Below are positions 24,480 to 36,158 of a DNA stretch of 64,000 nucleotides, piece by piece (positions within the stretch are counted from its first letter, which is position 1; every line of letters starts with the position of its first letter). The notes below the pieces were generated by a model. The model made no database searches, was not told the DNA's origin, and saw only the letters and a program-made list of their open reading frames with translations. The stretch lies in assembly GCA_963693085.1 (NCBI GenBank), contig OY856411.1, positions 64,539,001-64,603,000 of the forward strand, given 5' to 3'. This DNA is from Alisma plantago-aquatica. Taxonomy: Eukaryota; Streptophyta; Magnoliopsida; Alismatales; Alismataceae. A program made the translations under genes and the position numbers.

Positions 24480-24496
24480 TGGTGTCATTGCCAGGA
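24480..24496 (+). other. A1 primer binding site, tRNA-Asp type
   Basis: TGGTGTCATTGCCAGGA starts about 8 bases after the 5' LTR and matches the tRNA-Asp site usual for Athila/Tat elements with several C-to-T and G-to-A changes. Such transitions suit decay of methylated CpG. Confidence 0.65.
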
Positions 24497-24670
24497 AGAA
24501 AGGTGCTCGGCGTAGCTAGTTAGTTTTGCTTTGATCTTTCCCTACTACCCTCATCATTTATATTATTTATTCTTTATTAATTGTGTTATTTGTGCATATT
24601 GGTTTGATTAATTGACTTCTTTTGTTTGGTGTGCCTTTGTGCATGTGACCAGCCACCTAGGGAAGACAAG

Positions 24671-26340
24671 ATGGAAGGCCAAAATGCACCTCACAGGCCA
24701 TTTAATGAGTACTTTATGTCTAGCAACTACAAGTAGCCAATTGCTAGTAGAGTTGATCAAATTCAGGGGGAGCAATTCTCTATCCCTCCAGATCTTATTG
24801 GGCTCCTTCCCACCTTCTACATCTCAAAGAGTGAGAATCCCTACAAGCACTTGGACTCCTTTCTTGAAGTATGTTCTACATTCAGGATGCTGAGAACTAG
24901 TGATGACTCAATCTGGTTGACCTTTCTCTCTTTCTCCCTCAGAGACAATGCCAATGATTGGTATGATTGAAGAAGAGACATCGTGAGTTGGGTGGAGATG
25001 AAGACTTCCTTCTTAAGGAAATTCTACTGCATTGCAAGGTTGAACCAAATGTGACATGCCATAGTGAGTTTTAGTCAAGTGGGTAATGAGCGGTTCCATG
25101 ATGCTTGGGAGAGATTTTAGAAGATGTTGAGAGAGTGATCACACCTTGAGATCCCTTTATGGAAGCTAGTTTAGTCCTTTTACTTCAGTCTATCTACAAT
25201 AGGTCAAACTATAGTGGATTCTTCATGTGGAGGGGCTTTTATGGATAAGACGCCTAATGATACATGGCCCTTGTTTGAGCAGTTGGCAAAAAGTTCAAGG
25301 ATATGAGCTTCTAGCATGATGAACAACAGTGATTGCCCCTTTGGTGTGGCATCTCCAGTTCATGGAGATTCAAAACCACAAATGGTTAAGATTCTTGGAG
25401 AAATGGTGAGCTTTATGAAGAACAAAGTGGGAAGTGTTCCTTATCACTCAATCAATTCTATTGAGTCCTTTAGTGAAGAAATGAAGACACCTCATCCTTA
25501 TTGCTATCTGGAACAACAAAGTCCAAGATATATCTCAAGGTTTGAAGAAGAGTTTCTCTCTAGGTTGAAAAGTTGTGATGATGTCCAAAATAATGGTGTT
25601 GCAAGGCTTGAGGAGAGGATAGAGAAGCTATCTTCCATACTTGCTCTCTAAGAGAAAAATTATCTTCAAAACCATAATGAGTTTCAATGATGCAAATGGA
25701 CTTATGCATTCCACTCAAGTTCTCTATAGTCCACCTCACATGCAAGTGCAGCCCATATACCACTTACAAGGCAATCTCAAGCCTTATACACCTCCTCCCC
25801 AACCATCAACAAAACTTTCCCACCAATTCACCTTCCAACCATCACTCCACCCTCCACCTCAATTTCAATACCAAGTGCCACCTCCACCTCATTCATAACC
25901 ACAACATACTCCCCTTCTCCCCCCATGAGCAAGGTAGTGTTGTAAAAGTTCTAAGGAGTGGGAAATCTCTTGAGCAGCCCGCAAGTCAAAGAAATGTTGA
26001 CAAGGCAAAGCAAAGGAAGCCATGCGGTGATGTTGTGATTGAGATTGTTGAAGATGATAATGTGTACATCATGTTGATTCGAAGATATTGTGTGCTCCAC
26101 CTCACACTCCTTCTACAGGATCTGCCATCCCTAGTGTTCCACCTCATGGCATGCCCCAATAAAATCATGTTGATGCAAGTAAGGCCAAAGCAAGTAAGCT
26201 ACCATTCCATGAAATATTGGACGAGCCACTTGAAGTAAAAAGGAGGAAAAAGCACAATGATGACATTCTAGATGTGTTTTTCCAAGTGAAGGTTAGCATT
26301 TCATTATTGGATGCTATCAAGTAGATACCATCTTGTGCCA
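24671..26340 (+). pseudogene. gag: A1 gag remnant
   Basis: The ATG at 24671 opens MEGQNAPHRPFNEYF and is stopped after 19 codons. The same frame then continues through a retrotransposon gag capsid region: an SFLEVCSTFRMLRTSDD stretch, LSFSLRDNANDWYD, FLRKFYC, and a conserved end (IVDSSCGGAFMDKTPND) at about 25200-25260. At least seven in-frame stops interrupt it. From 25316 a 111-codon frame carries a coiled-coil-like segment ending ARLEERIEKLSSILAL (to 25651). Proline-rich frames follow to about 25900. Gag would assemble the cytoplasmic virus-like particle. The order and spacing match Athila/Tat gag; the copy is dead. Confidence 0.8.
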
Positions 26341-26870
26341 AGTTTCTCAAGAACATGTGTGCTGTGAAGAGAAAGTCAATGGGGAGAATACAAAATAGAG
26401 TCAAGTTGACTGAACAAGTGAGATCTATAATCCAACATTCGCTTCCTATGAAGTGGAAGGACCCAATATCCATGCTCATACCTAGATACATTTGGGGGCA
26501 TAGCATAGACAAATCCCTACTCGATTTGGGATCTAGCATGAATCTCATGCCATATAGTGTCTATATTGATTTGGGGTTAGGAAATTTGAAACGAACTCAT
26601 TGCACTCTCTAATTGGTGGATCATTCCATCAAAGTTCCTGGAGAAAGAGTGGATGATGTTTTGGTGATGATAGACAAAGAAAGGGCAGTAGCGTTCCCAT
26701 CAAATTTCATTGTTCTTGACATGGAACTAGATGATAAGAAGATTCTCATCATCTTGGGAAGGCCATTCATATCTACAGTTGATGCCAAGATACATGTACG
26801 CAGTGGTACAATGACAGTTTCTTTCATGGACATGAAGATAAAGATCAACATGTATGAGACTCCAACCTGA
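26341..26870 (+). pseudogene. A1 aspartic protease region
   Basis: The pre-protease segment includes LTEQVRSIIQHSLP. The active-site motif is LLDLGSSMNLMPYSVY, so the catalytic Asp of D-x-G is retained, followed by LGLGNLKRTHCTL, then one stop (TAA at 26610-26612). The frame resumes with DHSIKVPGERVDDVLVMID and IIILGRP-type sequence (ILGRPFISTVDAKI), the second hallmark of retroviral-type proteases, and ends near 26868. One stop is the only clear lesion, so this is the best-preserved part of A1. Nothing downstream resembles reverse transcriptase. Confidence 0.85.
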
Positions 26871-28363
26871 TAAGACAGAGATGAGGATATTGAACATGAT
26901 CACTTGAAGAGTCTAACTAATCATTTGAAAGAAGGGGAATTGATTGGAAGACTTGATGATAGCTTTTGTGGTCAGTGGGGCACAACACTAATTTTGAGTG
27001 CAAATGAGAGATGCAACTATTGCAAGAGTGGACACATGATGATGCCAAATGCATGAATGTGGAAAGAATCAAAAAATCTCAGCTGAACGCTTAAAATGTA
27101 GCACTTGTGGGAGGTAATCCACCTAGGTTTGGAGAATTTTTCACCCAACCTTTCATTTTTTATACTTTTTGGTTATTTTTACACTTTTCCAAGAAAACAC
27201 ACACACTTTTTAATAGTTGTTGTTTAATTTAAAGTTGTGCATGTGTAAATAGTAGTGAAATGAGGAAAAATAGATAATTTTTAGGAAAAGGATTCATGAA
27301 TAATCACTTTTGATCAAAGATTTTGTGTTTTGATGATGTTCAAGTCAAAATGACCTGCTATAGTACTCACCACAATTGTGGTACCATGGAATGGCCATGG
27401 TGATATACTCAAATCAATAGGAGAATCAAAGAAAATCAAGAAAAGAACATTGGACCCAGAACAGCCATGCTAGGCAGCACGACCATGTGACGAACAAGAC
27501 TGAACAGTTGTGTGGTTCTCCATGGCCATGGTGCCAGAAATCAACACGGCCATGTTGCATCTCGACTACCAGCAATTAAGTCAGCAAAGTCGGAAAAATT
27601 CAAATCATAGCTCATTCAGTTCTCGCACGACAACACAATCATTTTGCGCAAACAGTGGTCGTGTAGCAACCTATAGCTCCTCTCCAACCTTTGATCTTCC
27701 ATCAAATCACCCCCATCCACCTCCAATCGTCTCCCTAACATTTTCCCTATCACCATCTACAATTTCCATCCCAGTTGCACCATCAAATCCTCTCCATTCT
27801 CTCCATTTCACCCCATATACACAGAACTATAAAAACTTAGTTTCTCCCCAAAGATTTCCACCCAAATCCATCCACAATGAATAAAATCACCAAGCAAGTG
27901 GTGTCAAAGACCAAGTAGGTCATCGCCTATGGTCGTCACTTGAAGAACAATTCTTCCTCATCCCCAACAACATATCTAGCTCCTCTATCACCATCGTCTT
28001 CCTCCAGATCGAATGGAGAATCACCTCATATGGCGGCATTGGTGGATTGCATGATGATGGAATCCACTCGATTGCCCAGTGGAGGTGGAGAAGAAGACCA
28101 GAATTATGTTTCTCTTAGAGAAGCACCACCACCTTCACTGGCTCGGCCTTGTTGTATAGCATCCCAACCATCGATGTTGGCTTGGACCTCAACTTCCATA
28201 GCACCAGAGCCATAACTACAGTCGCAAGCATGAAGGCAACTACTTCTGAATGATGAGGATGAGGAGATCCAGGATGTACCACAAAAGAATGCACATGATG
28301 AGCAACATGAGAACACCCAAAGTGAGGAGCAGTCAGGTGAAGAAACCAAAGCACTCATAGTGC
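26871..28363 (+). other. A1 spacer between protease and 3' ORF; no RT/IN
   Basis: This is the place where an autonomous Ty3/gypsy element would carry about 3.5 kb of RT-RNase H-integrase. Instead there is noncoding sequence with CATGGCCATGG, CAGCACGACCATG and ACACGGCCATG motifs (27385-27556) like those in the A1 LTR. A C/A-rich tract follows (27690-27870). Near 27890-28350 there may be the N-terminal part of the 3' ORF in broken frames. Confidence 0.7.
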
Positions 28364-29730
28364 TTGACATGTAGGGTGCTAGCCACCAACTACGTGTGCC
28401 AGGAAACAATGGAGCCTTTAGGTTTCTTTGAGTATTACCAGGGTGTGATGGAAACAATGGGTCAGTTTGAGTTCTTGAAGATGGTGCAAGAGAGCTATGT
28501 TGAGTTGACACATCAATTTTTTGCCACATTGGAGAAGGTCTCTGATGGCGGAGAATATGCTATTCGAGTAATGATTGGAGATAGACGTTGGACCCTCACC
28601 TCATCCATGATGAACATTTTTTTTGCTCGAAATGATGAAATGGAAGCCCTCCTAGATCAAGAGGAGGAAAGATAAAGACTTGAGTGCCAGATACACTACC
28701 ATGTGGAAGAAATTCATCGGCCATAGAAATTTTGTAGTGGGGAAGTTGAAAATGAGTTTGATACACAATCCATTCCTTTGATAAGTTCAGAAATTTATAG
28801 CAAACGCCATTTTTGGTAGATACAAAAACCAGGGCAGCTGCACAAAGAAAGATCTTTTTGTCTTGGGTTGGATGACAAAAGGCAGGCGTATGAATCTGGG
28901 TGCACTATGGATTGATCATTTGAGTATATTCCCCTCCAAGAGTAAGAATATATCGATTATGGGGGGTTGTGACATCCATTACCATTGCCCTAGGTCGTTA
29001 AGTTTCTAGATACACCAAGGCGTAGGGGGGTTGGTAGACCTTCAATATCTTGTCTGCTTTTTTGTGATTTCAATTGTTGATCATAAAATCATATATCAGG
29101 TCAACCCCCCATATGTAGGTGTCTCACTAGAGCCACCATACCATATTGCACTACTAGGTGAGTATGGCCCGACTCCACAATTTTTGGATACAGTGAGGAG
29201 TTGGGAAAAGGAGCATCCTTGGGACACATTTTAGCATCTAGAGATTTTGATTTTTCTTGAGGGACTAGGAGAGATAGAAACATGTTGAAATGAGGAGAAT
29301 AGTGGAGGAGAGAGAGGCCCACAGGGTGAGGAGAAGAGAGGCAGAGGCGACAGAGCAACAGCAGCCCACAGCAAACGCATATGATATGTCTACTATACAT
29401 GAATAGTTGGAGGGTATTCTGAAGACTCAAGACAACATATTGGGTGCACATGAGGGTTTTCAGCTTAGTCATGATGTATTATGGTTGGATCATCAGTAGA
29501 TGCACCATCAGATCAACCATATGTATCATTTCCAGCATGCCCAAGTTCATAGGAACCCCCAATGGGGGGAAGACAGGTGGGGAGTGTTGCCTGGGTACCA
29601 GGATGCCTACCTGCCTCTACAGGAAGACTACTGGGATAGTTACTACAAATACCCCCACCACCATAGGGAGTAGCACTACTACAGCCACCACAAAAATCAT
29701 GATCATCTACCTTACCACTCCTAGACTTTA
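28364..29730 (+). pseudogene. A1 3' ORF, ATHILA ORF / 'putative plant transposon protein' domain
   Basis: The frame 28364-28675 carries ETMEPLGFFEYYQGVMETM, KMVQESYVELTHQFFATLE and RRWTLTSSMMNIFF, the F-Y-LT-x-F-x-ATL core of the ATHILA ORF / plant transposon protein family. After a stop, remnants of the remaining domain follow: an FxxxTPFLV-like piece, LFVLGW and GGCDIHYHC pieces, and a 67-codon frame 29031-29234. The tail (about 29290-29730) encodes a basic, Glu/Arg-rich then His/Tyr-rich segment (REAHRVRRREAEATEQQQ). The function of this protein in Athila elements is not known; it occupies the env-like position. Confidence 0.75.
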
Positions 29731-30896
29731 GTGTCACACTAAGGATAGCATGATTCTAAATTTTGGGGTGGTAGGGTAGTATGCCCTCATTTCACTCATT
29801 CTGCATTTCATGTTTCCATTTACTTTTGTTTTATTTGTCTTTCTATCTAGATTATATTTTACCTACTTTGCATACTTGCATGCCATGTAGTTTACTTTCT
29901 GAAAAACTTTATGTAATTTTTATTATAAAAAATATCTTCTTGCCATGCATTTTATTCCATGTAGGATTTTGTAATGTTTACATGTTTGTATCTAGGATTT
30001 ACTTTTTCCTTGCTTTATTTTCCATAATGTAGGCTTAGATGTGATTGAAGGCAATTTGGCGTCATTTTGGCCAATTTTGCCCAAATTTAGAAATTCTTGC
30101 CTAAAAGTGTGTTTTGATCCAATCTCTACTTATTGGATTGAAAATGATGGCCTTCGACAAATGCAAGTGAATTATCATGGTTTATTGCTAAATGGCCTCA
30201 GTCTTGACATTTTACATGTGAACCACCTACCTCATGCTTGTGAATAGTTTGGTTGAATTGTGATTTAAGCAAGCCACAAATGGTTAGGGTTTTGTAGAAT
30301 CTCATGATAGAAGTGTGGTTTCAATATTGTTCATTCATGTGGCATGTCATTGCTTGATGAAATTTTTGGAGTAACTTTCACGCATGATATCTCATGTTGA
30401 AGACCATACTAGTAACCCCTCTTTAACTCACTTTTCTTCTATAATATTCTTACCTGTCGACCTCATGAAAGGATGCCAAAGTGTACATATTCAGCCTTGG
30501 CCGGCTCCAAAAGTTTGGGGTGGCCATATCTATATCCCCCCGCTTCACTCTCACCATCATGTGCCCGATCTACACGAAGGGCAAAGAAAAACTAAAAATA
30601 GAAGTGCTAAAAGAAAATAAAAGATGCTCCTATGTAATATCATCTAAATAAAGAAAAGATGAGTGTTCCTATGTAATAGCACTCCACTCTTAACACAACC
30701 CCTTCTTCCATTTGCATGTCCATTGAGATAGGAAATATCAAACCTACCTCATTTTAGCATTTTTCACAGACATATGGATTACTTAGTGTGGATTGACATA
30801 TGAGATTGAATGCATGAAGGTAAAATAGAAAAATTAGTCATTTTTTATCATTGCCAACATGAAAAGGATTACCTGGAGTTATATTATAGTCATACA
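29731..30896 (+). other. A1 3' untranslated region
   Basis: It begins with AATTTTGGGGTGGTAGGGTA, a G-rich junction typical of the end of Athila 3' ORFs, and contains AAAGTTTGGGGTGG near 30510. No coding motif is seen. A clear polypurine tract next to the 3' LTR was not recognised. Confidence 0.6.
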
Positions 30897-32128
30897 AATC
30901 CTCATCTATACCTACTAAATTTCATGTTATTCCCCTCAATATGCATAGTTGTGTAAAATGCACTTATGGATGTTCTTTGCATGTTGTTCAGGTAGTTGGA
31001 CCATGCTTGGATGGAAGAGAGAGAAAGAATGATCCAAAGGTTTTTCTACCATTAGAGAGGCTCAAAGTAAAGTCCAACGCTCCCTCAACCTAACCCTAGT
31101 GGCCAAGGGTCCATTTGAGAAAAGAAGTCCAAGGAAACACAAGAAACAAGAGCAAAGTGCTACTGCAGAAACCAACATGGTTGTGCTGCATAGCATGGTC
31201 ATGCAACATAGCACAACCATTTTTCCAATAGTTCAGAATGGGTGTGGTGCTCCAAATAGCCATCACTCCCCTGAGCCACCATGGTTGTCGTGGCCACCAT
31301 GGTAGTGCCACTATTGCCTCACCACGGTTGTGGTGACCACCACGACCGTTCTACTAGCCACTTGAAACCCCCCAAATTCTACTATGATTTTTTCCATTTT
31401 TCCACCATGGTCATTCCTATGCACCACGACCATTATACTCCCACCCCACCACGGTCGTGCTACCCAACACGGCTGTGCTACATACAAACCTATCAGTCCT
31501 TTTCCACTACACTTCCCATTTTACCCCCACTTAACCTAATGCTTCCCCACCACCTATATATACATAAGTGGTACCTAGAACCGAAGGTTAGCTACTAGTA
31601 GACCACTCTTAGCTCCTCCATTTCACCTCTCATCCATTCCCACTCCATTACAAGCCCAATCCATCATCTTCCACCCCAAAACACCTATTCTAGGGTTTTT
31701 GCCACTTTCCACCATACATGCATGCCATCTACCTACCTTGGAGGGAGTCTTACACTAATATCATCATGTCTTTTCACTCCTCTACTCATTCTTCATTCTT
31801 TCTTTTAGTATTTTCTTGTTCTATGAGTAGCTAGGCCCCTAAGGTGGGTTGTTTAGGGCCAAAAATGTTACTTTGATGCCATGTTGGGGGGAAATCATAT
31901 GTGAACATTATAATTTCATTTGCTAATGATTATGTTCTACTTATATCTCATTCTCTGTGAATTTCTTTGTGGTTTGTTCTTGAAATCACCTAGATTTTAG
32001 GAACATTTCTTATATGTGGCTCTTTTGTTAATTGCTCCTAATCCAATTAATGGATCCCTAGTTAGCTACTCACCTTACTACATGTTAATCAATTCTCCTA
32101 CACATAGGTTAGAGATATAAGTAGCTAG
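30897..32128 (+). repeat. A1 3' LTR, left part (cut by S1)
   Basis: It aligns with 22046 onward of the 5' LTR and stops at GTAGCTAG, where S1 begins. The CGTG/CATG motif array is shorter here (31170-31480) than in the 5' LTR. Confidence 0.85.
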
Positions 32129-33655
32129 TGTTAGATCAAATGGTCTCTAGAGGAGGGGTGAATAGAGCTGAAAATACTTGCACAAAATTCGTTAGACCTT
32201 CAAGTTACTGCAATGTATGGGATTGCAAATATTGAATTTATAGTGCAAATAAAAATACATACCAAGGATGACAGAGATTGAACAAACATAAGAACAGAAG
32301 TTGTTTAGAGTGGTTCCAATCCCCAAACTAGGAGAAAGTCAGTCCACTACCTAGATAGGTCATGCCCTAGGATTTTGCAGCCAATATATACTTATACTCC
32401 ATTATAAGACATACAAGATGACCTTCCTTTTTCAATCAAGGATACCCAGCCCTCCCTTTGAGGACTAAAAAGTCAATAGCCCAACAAGGTCTTACCTATC
32501 CAAATGCGCTAGAGTCTTCTACCTCTATAAGGTCTTACCCACTCTTGTAAGTAGCTAGACACCTTCGCCAAGGAGATCCCCTTCTTGCAACATGTCTTTT
32601 GTCTTGAAAGATTTGCCCACTCTACTCCTCAATATTCCTCCTTGACCTTCTCCTTCATCTTGGAGAAGTTTTTTTACATTCTTCTATAGGTTGAAGAAGC
32701 TTGCACCTTCTCCTTCATTGGAGAATATTTCACCAACTTGATCTTGAGGAAAGGGGTTGGGGAAAGGGAAGCTTTGAGAAATTAACAAATATACAATGAA
32801 GTAGTCTCTCAAATAGATACTATCTCACTCGTTTGGACATTTTGATTTCCAAACAAGAGAGAGACAGGGGCTCAATTGGATTGCATGCACTCAACTATAG
32901 CTAGGAGCTTGAGTATCATGAAGGAGAAACCTTGGAATGAACTCCAAGAGGTCCTATTTGTAGTTTGGGTGTCCATTAGAGGGTAGGAGCACTAAGGAAT
33001 GATTTCTAGACATTTGGTGTGTTGCAACGGATATAATTTTGAGTTTTGCAACACTCAAACAGCTAGAATCACTTTTTTTGAACACTTCGTACATGCATTT
33101 GGTCGAGTTTCAATAATGGTAACTCGACCGATCACACTACACAAAAAATCAAATTTAATGAATCGGTCGAGTTTGTCATAGATGAAACTCGACGGAACCA
33201 CTTAAATCAATTTTTCTCAGTGTAGGGATTGATCGAGTTCTATGTGTGGTAAACTCGACCAAACCTAAATTTTCTCAAAATCCATCAAGGGGACCAGTCG
33301 AGTTTGTCACAGGTAAAATTGACCGAAAAAACACCCTATAATAAATTTTGGAAAATGTCACTACAGTGATTAAACATTCAAATTTAGGACTGTTGTTTTT
33401 TCTCATCTTAGTTATAAGTCATTACATCAATACAAATGATTACAAAAATCATCCTAGGGGTTTTTGGGTGTTTTCTAAAAAGGTGCATTTGCATTGGTTT
33501 TGACTTGAACTTGATCAAGCTAGGGCTTCATTGAAATGATCCTTTTCATGTACCTAATGCCTGAAACCAATCTTAAATAGACATATTAGATACATATAAA
33601 TGGAATGGTCAAGTTATTACCAAAATATAGACAATATATAAATCTCAAGTCAACA
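32129..33655 (-). repeat. S1 3' LTR (1527 bp)
   Basis: In plus orientation it runs TGTTAGATCAAATGG ... AAGTCAACA, and in coding orientation it starts TGTTGACTTGAG. It holds a four-unit palindrome array (33101-33324). Minus-strand open frames in it are not coding. Confidence 0.9.
33101..33324. repeat. Four palindromic units, ~65 bp apart, in the S1 3' LTR
   Basis: Units lie at 33101-33129, 33165-33194, 33231-33260 and 33295-33324. Each is (G/C)(G/A)TCGAGTT...AACTCGACC with a ~10 bp centre. Starts are spaced 64, 66 and 64 bp. Sirevirus LTRs are known for arrays of palindromic motifs in their upstream regulatory part, so these are likely cis-regulatory. Confidence 0.85.
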
Positions 33656-33668
33656 TTCTCCCCCTTTT
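33656..33668 (-). other. S1 polypurine tract
   Basis: The minus strand reads AAAAGGGGGAGAA immediately before the 3' LTR (ATG-TTGACTTG junction region). This is a typical Sirevirus purine tract. Confidence 0.85.
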
Positions 33669-34350
33669 CGAGAATGGAAAACCATTCCTCAACATATTGA
33701 AAAGGATATGAAAAATTAAAGTTTTACCTTTGAGAAGGATGTGAAAGTTAAACCTTTACCTTGTGAAGTGCAAGGGGATACATGAATGAACAATGTTAAT
33801 TGCTCCCCCTTAATTCATTCTTACTTTTACCTGCATGTTTATTTTTCCACAAACAACCATAGCACATATATATACTATATGGTTCTCTATCAAGTCACAT
33901 GATATTATAGATAATTGACAAGAAAAGAATCACATAGGCAAAAATTTCAATATGTTGAGCTCATTTCTCTCTTGTGGTACCTCCAGTATGTGATGAGCTC
34001 TTGTATTCTTCTTCCCCTTTGTCATTTCAAAAATGTAGGGGGTATAAGAGAGGAAAAGCATAGGTCTTCTCCACATGCACAAACTCAACAAGAAACCATA
34101 AAAACCAAGCACTAAATGGAGACAGAATAGAGAGAAACAAGCAGTCAATAGTCATAATCAAATATGGGGTAACAACCAATAACTCATAAGATATAGTCAA
34201 CCAAAGAGTTAAGGCACAAAAAATTAAAATACAACACTAAACATGTCCTCTTAGAAAAGAAACTACAAGCCAATGAGAAAAAAAGTGATGAGATGATAAA
34301 GTAGTATGCCTCAGATACAGTTCCCAAATATCTATTACATGATAGTCTAC

Positions 34351-34353
<3 letters not shown>

Positions 34354-34382
<29 letters not shown>
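34354..34382. repeat. (TA)n microsatellite inside S1
   Basis: An uninterrupted TA run of about 14 repeats lies between the env-like ORF end and the 3' LTR. Confidence 0.9.
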
Positions 34383-34384
<2 letters not shown>

Positions 34385-34405
34385 TCATTGTAAGAGACTA
34401 AAGAA

Positions 34406-36095
34406 CTAAACATCTATGGCATCTACTACATCACTTATGTCCTCATCATTGTCCACTTCCTCAGGTTGGTAGTCCTTATCATCATCAGATAGTGCGGTAG
34501 TGGTAGCTAGTATAGCTTCACCATCATCACCATCATCAAATCCATCATCACCAGCATCAGAGCCATCAGCATCCTCAACAACAGCCTCATCCTCAGTGTC
34601 TTTGGAATCTCTCCTCAGTGTCCTAGTGTGGCATCTCCTCATTAGTAGGAGTCCTAAAAGCATGTGTACCAGGCCCTTGACATTATGCTCAGTCCAAGGC
34701 ATGCCCCATGCATGTTATACATTGGCTTGCGGCAAAGTAGCAATAGAAACTCCATCATTGTCAGAAAGCTGAGTGGCAGTGGGGCCAATAGGTAGATTCA
34801 GAAGAGGAAGAGCACCAAGGGTAGGGGTAGGTCCACCATCAATAGCAGCAGGGGGTGCAATAGAAGCAGTAGGAGGTGAATGATTAGGGTAAAACTTATT
34901 GTATGCATAGAAGGCATAGTCAGCTCCTAGGTAAGCCTGGTAGGGTGGGTAGGGTTGGCTATAGGATAGGTTCATATGAGATATGATCTGGCAAAGGTCT
35001 TGGTGGGTATGATCCTAAACCTAAAGGTTATACACCTATTGATGTATCATATATCCCATGAGGGCCTCATTTGATAAAGAAAATGAGGCATGGTCAGGTC
35101 GGGGTGGTGGTGGTGGTGGAGGGGCCTGGGTGGAGATAGAGGCACCCAGTGTGGTGTAAGAGGAGGTATGTAGAAAGGTCTTCTTGATGGTTTTATCACT
35201 AATGCAAACCCTTCTGTGACTTGGTCTGTATCTAAGGTCAAGAATGAGGGATTTTTCATTATGATGAGTAAATACACCACAGATCATGTTTAGATATGGG
35301 AGATGGGTGTTGGTGGTGTTCTTCCTGGAGTCAAAGCATGTCATATGATGTAGAATGTAATGGTCTCACTTAACTCCAATATCATTCTAGAGACAATAGA
35401 TGATCACGGTCATGTTCTTTGCAATCTTCATTTGATTCCTCTTGGGATGGATATTGCAATCGACCACTAAAGTGACCAATCTTGTTTTGATATCAAGCGA
35501 AGAGGAGGGTAGGGTTGACTTCTTTCTCTATGGGATGTCTGGTTTCTTCAAGAACTTATGGATGTAAGGAAGCGTAAGCTCAGGATCAAAACTCTTACAG
35601 AAACCGTCATGGTTTAAAAGGTCATGGTATTGCAGATAGGAAGCCACCCAAGAAGTAATAATGTTAGTACTAAAGAAATAGGTATTCAAAGTATCTTCAG
35701 ATATTGTTATCTTGGAATCGGTGATCATTGAAGTCAAGATGACTTGGGTATTAGGTGGTGGGACTATGGTGGTGTAGTTCCACGTCCAATTTGCATAGAA
35801 TTCATGGACAACCTTCATTCTTGACATGGCATTTGAGAAGCATGGACGTTGTACACACAAAGAACTTAGATGGTGTACTTTAAACACCCTAGATACCTCT
35901 TTAATTACCTCACTCGTTGCAAAATGAGGTTCAAACAAGGCTAGAAATGAAAAGGTAGTCCTAGGAAGGAGTTCCTTACCTATTCAAGGCTTGAGTTGAG
36001 ATGAATGAGGTACCATCAGAGGAAACATGCCTTAGAGAAGATGGTGCAGATGTTTCTCTAGCAGGGGTGGCTCTCTTCCTACGGTTGAAGACCAT
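34406..36095 (-). pseudogene. S1 env-like 3' ORF (plant transposon protein type, acidic tail)
   Basis: The ATG at 36095 opens MVFNRRKRATPARETSAPSS, then a stop and frameshift near 35980. The next frame (35938-35528) carries VVHEFYANWTWNY and ITISEDTLNTYFF, the FYAN and small-residue pattern of the 'putative plant transposon protein' family. It continues with PYLNMICGVFTHHNEKSLI (frame 35344-35036), a proline run (about 35110-35125) and a Tyr/Pro-rich stretch (34975-34715). It ends in a strongly acidic tail (about 34650-34406: DAGDDGFDDGDDGE, DDDKDYQPEEVDNDED). Sireviruses often carry such an ORF between pol and the 3' LTR. No signal peptide or membrane segment is evident, so 'env-like' refers to position only. 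Confidence 0.7.
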
Positions 36096-36158
36096 ATGGA
36101 TGGATGGAGAAAAAATAACCACCAAACAAAGAAGGAAATGTACAAGGCAGTTCATTGA

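Noticed and set aside
28104..28529. 141-codon minus-strand open frame (Ser/Cys-rich)
   Set aside because: Antisense shadow of the A1 3' ORF region.
33101..33324. CRISPR-like array (repeats at ~65 bp)
   Set aside because: Repeats are diverged palindromes inside a retrotransposon LTR and occur in the partner LTR; this is a eukaryotic sequence.
34406..34702. Acidic open frame resembling a nucleolar or chromatin acidic protein
   Set aside because: Position and order show it to be the tail of the S1 env-like ORF.
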